Positions 22,667 through 64,000 of a stretch of DNA of 64,000 bases are shown here, piece after piece. The notes beneath the pieces are model-generated. The model saw nothing but the letters and a program-made list of their open reading frames with translations, was not told the DNA's origin and made no database searches. The DNA is from Rhabdophis nuchalis (Eukaryota > Chordata > Lepidosauria > Squamata > Natricidae), in NCBI GenBank assembly GCA_039707465.1, contig CM077643.1:62312605-62376604 (forward strand), in the 5' to 3' direction. The stretch's first letter is position 1. Every line of letters starts with the position of its first letter. The translations under genes were made by a program, and so were the position numbers.

Positions 22667-22910
22667 TATGTATCACCATACTCTTGTTAGAGGATTTCCT
22701 TGAATCTAAGCGTGTTCTAAGGACCCTGTTGTGATTGTTTTCATGAGCTTATTTTGCCAATTCAGTTAAGGCTTGATTCAGTTTCTGGGTTTCAGAATTG
22801 TCACCTTATCTTTTAAAAAATGGTTTGAAGTTGCCATTTCTCTTTTAACTGAAAAATTGGGTAGAAACACTTTAAAGAATGGGGCATTAATAATATATTT
22901 ATGTATATAA

Positions 22911-23917
22911 GAATAATAATATAATATATTTAATTTCTTGACCGCTCCTCTTCCCGTAGGGACTTGGAGCGGTGCACAGGGAAACTAAAACCATAAATAC
23001 AATCAAAACAACATCTTAAAAACAGATTAAACAATGCCTGTGCTAAAATACCCATTATAACTAAAATTCCCTAAACAACTAAAACCCCATAGAGAGAGAC
23101 TACCCCAGGCCGGCCAAGCAGAAAAAATATGTTTTTAATTTCAGACGGAAGGAGCGGAGGTCCGTGGTTGTTCTAATGTCGGGGGGAAGGTCATTCCAGA
23201 GGGCTGGGCCCGCCACAGAGAGAGCCCTTCCCCTGGGCGTCGCCCGCTGACAAAGTCTAGTGGACGGCACCCGGAGAAGTCCCTCTCTGTGGGAGCGAAT
23301 CGGCCGTGAGGATGTATGCGGCAGCATCCGATCCCGCAAATAGCTAGGTCCCGAGCCATGGAGCGCTTTAAAGATGATAATTAATACCTTGAAGCGCACC
23401 CGGAAGACGACAGGCAGCCAGTGCAGCTCGCGCAGGAGCGGTGTTACATGGGTAGACCTTGCGGTCCCCATAATTGCTCGCGCGGCTGCATTCTGGACTA
23501 GCTGAAGCCTCCGGGTGCACCTCAGGGGCAGCCCCATGTAGAGAGAGTTACAATAGTCCAGTCGGGATGTCACGAGAGCATGAGTGACTGTGCGAAGGGC
23601 GTCCCGATCCAATAGGGGGCGCAACTGGCGAACCAGCCAAACCTGGTAAAACGCCCTCCTAGCCACGGCTGTCACTTGCTCTTCCATGGACAGCCGGGCA
23701 TCTAGGAGGACACCCAAGTTGCGTGCCCCATCCACGGGCAAGATGTTCGCCCACTATGGCCAGCGATGGAATAAGCTGGTTGAATCGGGCAGCCGGAAAC
23801 CACAGCCACTCGGTCTTGGTCGGGTTGAGCCTGAGTCCGTTACTTCCCATCCAGATCCGTACGGCTTCCAGGCACTGGCACATCACCGCTACGGCATCGT
23901 TGGGGTGGTTTGGGGTA
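22911..23917 (-). mobile_element. L2 LINE copy A, 3' part (interrupted)
   Basis: The minus-strand 3' tail and UTR at 22911-23100 are followed by ORF2 C-terminus (23100-23741 and beyond). The frame stops at TPNHPNDAV, where the tail of copy B begins at 23918. The missing upstream part resumes at about 26531. Confidence 0.88.
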
Positions 23918-25083
23918 ATAATAATAATAATAATAATAATAATTTTATTTATAACCCGCTCTCTCTCCCCGAAGGGACTCGAGGCGGGGCACAGGGAATT
24001 AAAAACAATTAGAAAAAATACAAAATTTAAAACAATAAACATACATAAATACTAACTAAAAGACATATTAAACAGAAAACCCTGCGCTAAAATTCCCAAA
24101 TATTTACTAAAAATCCCTAAACAATCAGAAGAGACTATCCTAGGCCGGCCAAGCGAAAAAGATGTGTTTTTAATTTCAGACGGAAGGAGCGGAGGTCCGT
24201 GGTAGTTCTAATATCGGGGGGAAGGTCGTTCCAGAGGGCTGGGCCCGCCACAGAGAAGGCCCTTCCCCTGGGCGTCGCCCGCTGACAAAGTCTAGTGGAC
24301 GGCACCCGGAGAAGTCCCTCTCTGTGGGAGCGAATCGGCCGTGAGGATGTATGGGGCAGGATCCGATCCCGCAGGTAGCTAGGTCCCGAGCCATGGAGCG
24401 CTTTGAAGATGACAACTAGCACCTTGAAGCGCACCCGGAGGACGACAGGCAGCCAGTGCAGCTCGCGCAAGAGCGGTGTTACGTGGGTGAATCTAGAAAC
24501 ACCCATAATTGCCCGCGCGGCTGCATTCTGGACTAACTGAAGTCTCCGGGTGCACCTCAAGGGGAGCCCCATGTAGAGAGAGTTACAATAGTCCAGTCGG
24601 GATGTCACGAGAGCATGAGTGACTGTGCGAAGGGCGTCCCGATCCAATAGGGGGCGCAATTGGCGAACCAGGCGAACCTGGTAAAACGTCCTCCTGGCCA
24701 CGGCTGTCACCTGATCTTCCATGGACAGCTGGGCATCCAGGAGGACACCCAAATTGCGCACCCCATCCACAGGGGCAAGATGTTCGCCCCCTATGGCCAG
24801 CGATGGAGTTAGCTGGTTGAATCGGGCAGCCGGAAACCACAGCCACTCGGTCTTGGTCGGGTTGAGTCTGAGTCCGTTACTTCCCATCCAGATCCGCACG
24901 GCTTCCAGGCACTGGCACATCACCGCTACGGCATCGTTGGGGTGGTTTGGGGTAGATATATACAGCTGAGTGTCATCAGCGTAAAGATGGTACTCTACCC
25001 CAAAACCACGGATGATCTCACCCAGCGGCTTCATATATGTGTTGAACAGGAGAGGCGAGAGGACCGACCCCTGAGGCACCCCA
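23918..25083 (-). mobile_element. L2 LINE copy B, 3' part (inserted in copy A, interrupted by copy C)
   Basis: (AAT)n tail 23918-23941, UTR, then a 314-codon frame (24135-25079) holding motif B ([10 protein letters not shown]), [12 protein letters not shown] and the C-terminal domain. It ends at CCCCACA, where copy C begins. The upstream half continues at 25557-26530. Confidence 0.88.
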
Positions 25084-25556
25084 CAATAATAATAATAATA
25101 ATAAATTGGAATTTATTAACCGCACCCTCTCCCCACAGGGACCCGGGGCGGTGCACAGGCATAATTAAAACAATATATGATAATACAAACATTACTAAAA
25201 TAAAATTAAATAAATTACCCGTGCTAAAAATACAATTAAAAAACCCATTAAAATTTATCGTTAAAAGACAGAGAGAACTATTCAAGGCCGGCCAGTCGAA
25301 AGAGATGGGTCTTTAATTTTACACGGAAGGAGCGGAGGTCGGTGGTCGTTCTAATATCAGGGGGAAGATCGTTCCAGAGGGCCGGGCCCGCCACAGAGAG
25401 CGCCCTTCCCCTGGGCGTCGCCCGCTGACAAAGTCTAGTGGACGGCACCCGGAGAAGTCCCTCTCTGTGGGAGCGAATCGGTCGTGAGGATGTGTGGGGC
25501 AGGATCCGATCTCGCAGATAGCTAGGTCTCGAGGTCGACCTCTGCTCTCCTGCCAA
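25084..25556 (-). mobile_element. L2 LINE copy C, internally deleted (inserted in copy B)
   Basis: (AAT)n tail at 25086-25105, 3' UTR, and only about the last 80 ORF2 codons, joined at about 25530 to a short upstream ORF2 piece (GEQRSTSRP). The middle of ORF2 is missing, at a junction of a few shared bases. It separates the two halves of copy B. Confidence 0.82.
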
Positions 25557-26530
25557 GTGAGGGGTCTCGAGGTCGACCTCTGCTCTCCTGCCAACACAAA
25601 TTGCGATCGGCCAGAGAGGTAGGAGGAGAACCACCGTAAAACGGTGCCTCCCACCCCCAACCCCCCCAGCCGATGCAATAGGATACCATGGTTGATGGTA
25701 TCGAAAGCCGCCGAGAGGTCTAATAGGACCAGGATGGAGGAACAACCCCCATCTCTGGCCCTCCAGAGATCATCCACCAACGCGACCAATGCCGTCTCGG
25801 TGCTATGCCCGGGCCGGAAGCCGGACTGGCGCGGGTCTAGATAATCAACTTCCTCCAGGTGACGGGGAAACTGTTGTGCCACCACACTCTCAACAACCTT
25901 CGCCAAAAAGGGAAGGTTGGAGACGGGACGATAGTTAGTTAAAAGAGCTGGATCCAAAGAGGGCTTCTTAAGGAGGGGCCTCACCATAGCCTCTTTTAGG
26001 GAAGCAGGCAAGGAACCCTCACTCAAGGATGCGTTGACAACCTCTTGGAGCCAGCCTCGTGTCACCTCCCAGGATGCCAGTACAAGCCAGGAGGGACACG
26101 GGTCCAATAAACATGTGGTGGCTCGCAGTCGCCCACGTAACCTGTCCATATCCTCGGAAGAAACGGAGTCAAACTCCTCCCAGACAAGATCTGCCTCGCG
26201 GCATCCCACTGGGCCATCAATGGGGGCTAGCTCGTTCTGTATCTGAGCGATTTTCTCCTGCAGAAAAATCACAAATTCCTCTGCTCTACCCTGTAGCGGG
26301 GCTTCCCGCACCCTCTGTTGAAGGAGGGAGCGGGTCACCCTAAACAGGGCGGCAGGGTGGTTGTCTGCGGATGCTATGAGAGTAGCACAATGATGGCGTT
26401 TGGCCACTCTCAGCGCCACAATGTAAGTCCGTAAATGGGCTCTTACCTGTGTCCGGTCAGATTCAGATCGAGAAGACCTCCATCTTCTCTCTAGGCATCT
26501 CTTGCGGCGTTTCATCACCCCCAGCTCCTC
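25557..26530 (-). mobile_element. L2 LINE copy B, 5' part
   Basis: The minus-strand frame encodes the endonuclease-RT linker and first RT motifs: MVRPLLKKPSLDP, NYRPVSNLPFLAK, RQSGFRPGHSTETAL and AAFDTINHGILL. It starts near MMKRRKRCLERRW, so the endonuclease domain is absent. The frame runs into copy C at 25557. Confidence 0.88.
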
Positions 26531-26899
26531 GGGGATATATACAGCTGCGTATCATCAGCGTAGAGATGGTACTCTACCCCACAACCACGGATGATCTCAC
26601 CCAGCGGCTTCATGTATGTGTTGAACAGGAGAGGCGAGAGGACTGACCCCTGAGGCACCCCACATGTGAGGGGTCTCGAGGTCGACCTCTGCTCTCCTGC
26701 CAACACAAATTGCGATCGGCCAGAGAGGTAGGAGGAGAACCACCGTAAAACGGTGCCTCCCACCCCCAACCCCCCCAACCGATGCAATAGGATACCATGG
26801 TCGATGGTATCGAAAGCCGCCGAGAGGTCTAATAGGACCAGGATGGAGGAGCAACCCCCATCCCTGGCCCTCCAGAGATCATCGACCAACGTGACCAAT
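26531..26899 (-). mobile_element. L2 LINE copy A, 5' part
   Basis: Encodes LVDDLWRARDGG through [10 protein letters not shown], which continues exactly into TPNHPNDAV of 23917 if copies B and C are removed. Truncated at 26899, where unrelated intron begins. Confidence 0.87.
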
Positions 26900-27504
26900 T
26901 AAGAAATCTTAGCCCCTTCTCTTTCTTTCGGTACCAGTCCTTATCCCTTTCCTACTTCTTACAGGTTTCAAGATCTTTCTAAACAAGAAAATATGTTGAT
27001 GCATTTCTAGTAGAATTGAGTTGATTCAAGAAATCTGAGGTCTGGGATGCAATTGGATAATGTGATTCTATTTGTCTTACTATAGTTTGGTAAATTTAAT
27101 AAATCAGATGCATAGGCTCTGACTTAGAGGTCTCATTGTACTCTCCAACACTTTTTCTGCAGTTTTCAAAATCTCCTCGCTCGTCATTATGAAATATAGT
27201 GAATAGGGTCTTTTGTTCCAGAAAATAGAAAAACAGGAATATTAATTTTTCAGTAAGTTTACCATAGCTACGTTATGCTACATTTATCTCTCCTAGCCCC
27301 TCTCCAAAATAGGATCAAAAAGTATGCTTCTGTTCCTTTTGTGATATGATTGCCATTCCCCTATAGTTCACAGTCTTATTTTTAAAAAAATGCCCCCATC
27401 TTCCCCCTTTTTGTGGTATGAAGGCATATTTTAATAAGTATTTTAAATCTGTAATATTGCCTTTTTAATAGACACTTCCCTTTTGTGAACTTTTTTTCCT
27501 TTAG

Positions 27505-62326
<34,822 letters not shown>

Positions 62327-62384
62327 GTAGGTATATCGTTTCATTTTTGTACATCGGCCTTAAGAACAAAGATAACATTTGGTT

Positions 62385-62517
62385 CAGTGGTGGGTTTCAA
62401 TTTATTTTATTACTGGTTCGCTAGTACACCCGCTGTCTGGGCAGATGGGCGGAGCCTACCACTGCCACCACTACTGGTTCGCCCGATACGGGGTGAACCT
62501 GCAGAAACCCACCTCTG
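62385..62517. mobile_element. Short hAT-like element
   Basis: Left end CAGTGGTGGGTTTCAATT, right end CAGAAACCCACCTCTG, flanks ATTTGGTT and ATTTAGTT (8 bp, one mismatch). Same family as 6852-7012. It begins 58 bases after the last CLMN exon in the window. Confidence 0.85.
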
Positions 62518-63164
62518 ATTTAGTTGACTGAAAAGTACCTTTAATCATATTGGTATTCCTCTCTAGAACTCCTAACCAAAATTATAATCTTATATAAATA
62601 AAAATGTAAAATAGTTTGTGCAAAGCCACTAATCTCAGAAACTACTGAACCGATCGGCTCCAAATTTTCACACAATGTTCCCAAGGACTTCCGATGCAAT
62701 CATACGTACATTTTGGGTGGCTGGCACATGTGTGTCATGTGCAAGCAGCACAAACATAAAAGGTACTCACGTCTCAGGTTTTCACCTCCCTGTAGCTCCT
62801 CCCATCCGGCTGCTTCTTATGATGCACCACACACACACACTCACATTTCCAACGGTCGTTTCCTCAGCAACCAAATAAGCCTCTAGCGCTTACCCTCGTA
62901 AGGGCCGCTGGAGTCTGGGTTCTCCTGGCCCTTTTTGTGTGGCTGCCAGTCCAACCTGGACCCTATCTATGTACCTCTACTCGTCAGAGTCAGGTGATAT
63001 GGTGGTGGTCAGTCTCCTCTCAGCAGGCAAGTCACAGATGGTGTGGTATTCAGGTGACTGGTTGGAGCTTCTTTCCCTTTCTCTATCTTCACTCTCTATT
63101 GGAATCTCTGCTGGGCTCTTCTTCCACCGCCTCTGTTTCTTTGTTGTTTCCTCTGCTCTCCCTC

Positions 63165-63597
63165 AGGTTTGCCTCCCAGAAGTCTCTCCTATACAATTCC
63201 CTCTTTCCCCTCAGGCTTGGCCCACAGAAACCTCAGGTTTTGCCCACAGATAGCCCACTAGTCCCTCTTTCCCCTCAGGCTTGGCCTACAGAAGCCTCTA
63301 CTATATAATTACCTCTTTCCCCCCAGGCTTGGCCTACAGTAGCCTCTACTATATAATTACCTCTTTCCCCTCAGGCTTGGCCTACAGAAGCCTCCGGTTT
63401 GGCCCACAGATAGCCCACTATTCCCTCTTACCCCTCAGGCTTGGCCTACAGAAGCCTCTGCTAAACAATTCCCTCTTTCCCCTCAGGCTTGGCCCACAGA
63501 AGCCTCAGGTTTGGCCCGCAGATAGCCCACTATTCCCTCCTACACCTCAGGCTTGGCCTACAGAAGCCTCAGCTAAACAATTCCCTTTCCCTTCAAG
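63165..63597. repeat. Two-type minisatellite (48- and 64-bp units)
   Basis: About eight units each starting CTCAGGCTTGGCC or close to it. The 48-bp type continues ACAGAAGCCTCTACTATATA; the 64-bp type contains CAGGTTTGGCCCACAGATAG. Order by eye: 48, 64, 48, 48, 64, 48, 64, 48. The overlapping proline/serine-rich frames arise from the repeat and are not taken as genes. Confidence 0.88.
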
Positions 63598-63811
63598 CTT
63601 GGCCTACCTCCTCTCCTTCCTCTTCTCCTGCTTCCTCCTCCCAGTCAGTTCCTCCTTCCCCCCTCCCACTTTCCATTTATTTCCTCCCCCCTGCTACACC
63701 TCTAACATTCCCACACTGCATGGAGGCTGTATGGATGCCTACTTGGCCCAAAACTAGGCATGGGCGGTAGCACACTCCCAGGTGGCCCATTTTTGGTCCC
63801 AGGAGGCTGCA

Positions 63812-64000
63812 TGGTAGGTAGGTAGAGGGATAGAGAGGGGGGGGGGGGAAATACAGTAGGTAGGTAGATAGGTAGAGGTATAAAGATAGAGAGAGGGAAA
63901 ATACAGTAGGTAGGTAGAGGGATAAAGAGAAAGGGAGAAATACAGTAGGTAGGTAGGTAGGTAGATATTTAGGTAGAGGGATAAAGAGAGAGAGGGAAAA
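63812..64000. repeat. (GGTA)n / GA-rich microsatellite
   Basis: GGTAGGTAGGTAG blocks alternate with GGGATAAAGAGAGA and AATACAGTA, the same composition as the tract at 4698-5022 and, reversed, 3686-3845. It runs to the window end. Confidence 0.9.

Larger units (their letters stand above)
1..27504 (+). other. CLMN: CLMN first intron (5' part outside the window)
   Basis: No cellular exon was recognised here. The region is intron by position. Stretches where I see no gene and no nameable repeat: 1-715, 1046-2257, 2560-3330, 4125-4488, 6140-6850, 7021-7510, 9254-9640, 10330-10575, 10924-11504, 11958-12783, 15320-17225, 17720-18040, 18375-19745, 20096-20520, 20995-22227 and 26900-27504. All are AT-rich with scattered stops. 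Short frames in 1700-2100 and 21641-21865 have no recognisable domain. Confidence 0.75.
62588..64000 (+). mobile_element. Helitron, 5' end and body (3' end outside window)
   Basis: 5' TC at 62588 after host A, TCTTATATAAATAAAAATG, then CTCAGAAACTACTGAACCGA and CAAATTTTCACACAATGTTC, which match the 5' end of the minus-strand Helitron at 3565-4119. Like that copy it carries a (GGTA)n tract. Between them lies about 900 bp absent from the shorter copy, including a minisatellite. No Rep/helicase is visible. The 3' hairpin and CTAG are expected beyond 64000. Confidence 0.75.

Noticed and set aside
22187..22734. Several 75-124-codon frames on both strands
   Set aside because: They lie in a GC-rich hAT-like element with an exact target duplication and no conserved protein motif.
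62937..63770. Plus-strand frames of 93-158 codons
   Set aside because: Most of the length is minisatellite; the frames overlap each other in different phases and show no domain. A captured gene fragment before 63165 remains possible but unsupported.

Overview
This is a vertebrate intronic window with one cellular gene. The repeat content points to a squamate reptile, most probably a snake: Sauria-type tRNA/Bov-B SINEs, a Bov-B (RTE) LINE 3' end, CR1 fragments, a LINE with an AATAG-type microsatellite tail, young L2 copies, and many short hAT-like elements with 8-bp target duplications. The species cannot be read from the sequence.

The gene is CLMN (calmin), on the plus strand. Calmin is a C-terminally anchored protein with two tandem calponin-homology (CH) domains. 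Eleven consecutive internal coding exons lie at 27505-27566, 30161-30256, 32732-32815, 42442-42534, 49103-49293, 51292-51485, 52003-52085, 53039-54265, 57776-57963, 60235-60295 and 62262-62326. All introns are GT-AG, all phases are compatible, and the exons join into one open frame of 780 codons. The first coding exon lies upstream of the window. The last exon or exons, with the membrane anchor, lie downstream. Positions 1-27504 therefore appear to be part of a long first intron.

The rest is introns full of transposable elements. From 1 to 27504 there is a 256-bp near-perfect inverted repeat, a Helitron, a TA-flanked DNA transposon, an L2 copy with a 401-codon open frame, an L1-type element with a 5' UTR and intact ORF1 but no ORF2, CR1 and LINE fragments, and a three-level nested L2 cluster (22911-26899). 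The introns between CH-coding exons carry a second L1-type 5' region, a SINE split by a hAT-like element, an L2, a Helitron, a hAT-like element with an expanded internal tandem repeat, a Bov-B fragment split by a short internally deleted LINE, and a frameshifted Tc1-like transposon. The last intron begins a Helitron (5' end at 62588) carrying a minisatellite and a (GGTA)n tract; its 3' end is outside the window.

No rRNA, CRISPR array, operon or prokaryote-type system is present, and I saw no convincing host tRNA gene. The most unusual features are the ORF1-only L1-type element, the long inverted repeat, the Helitron with acquired tandem repeats and the nested L2 cluster.
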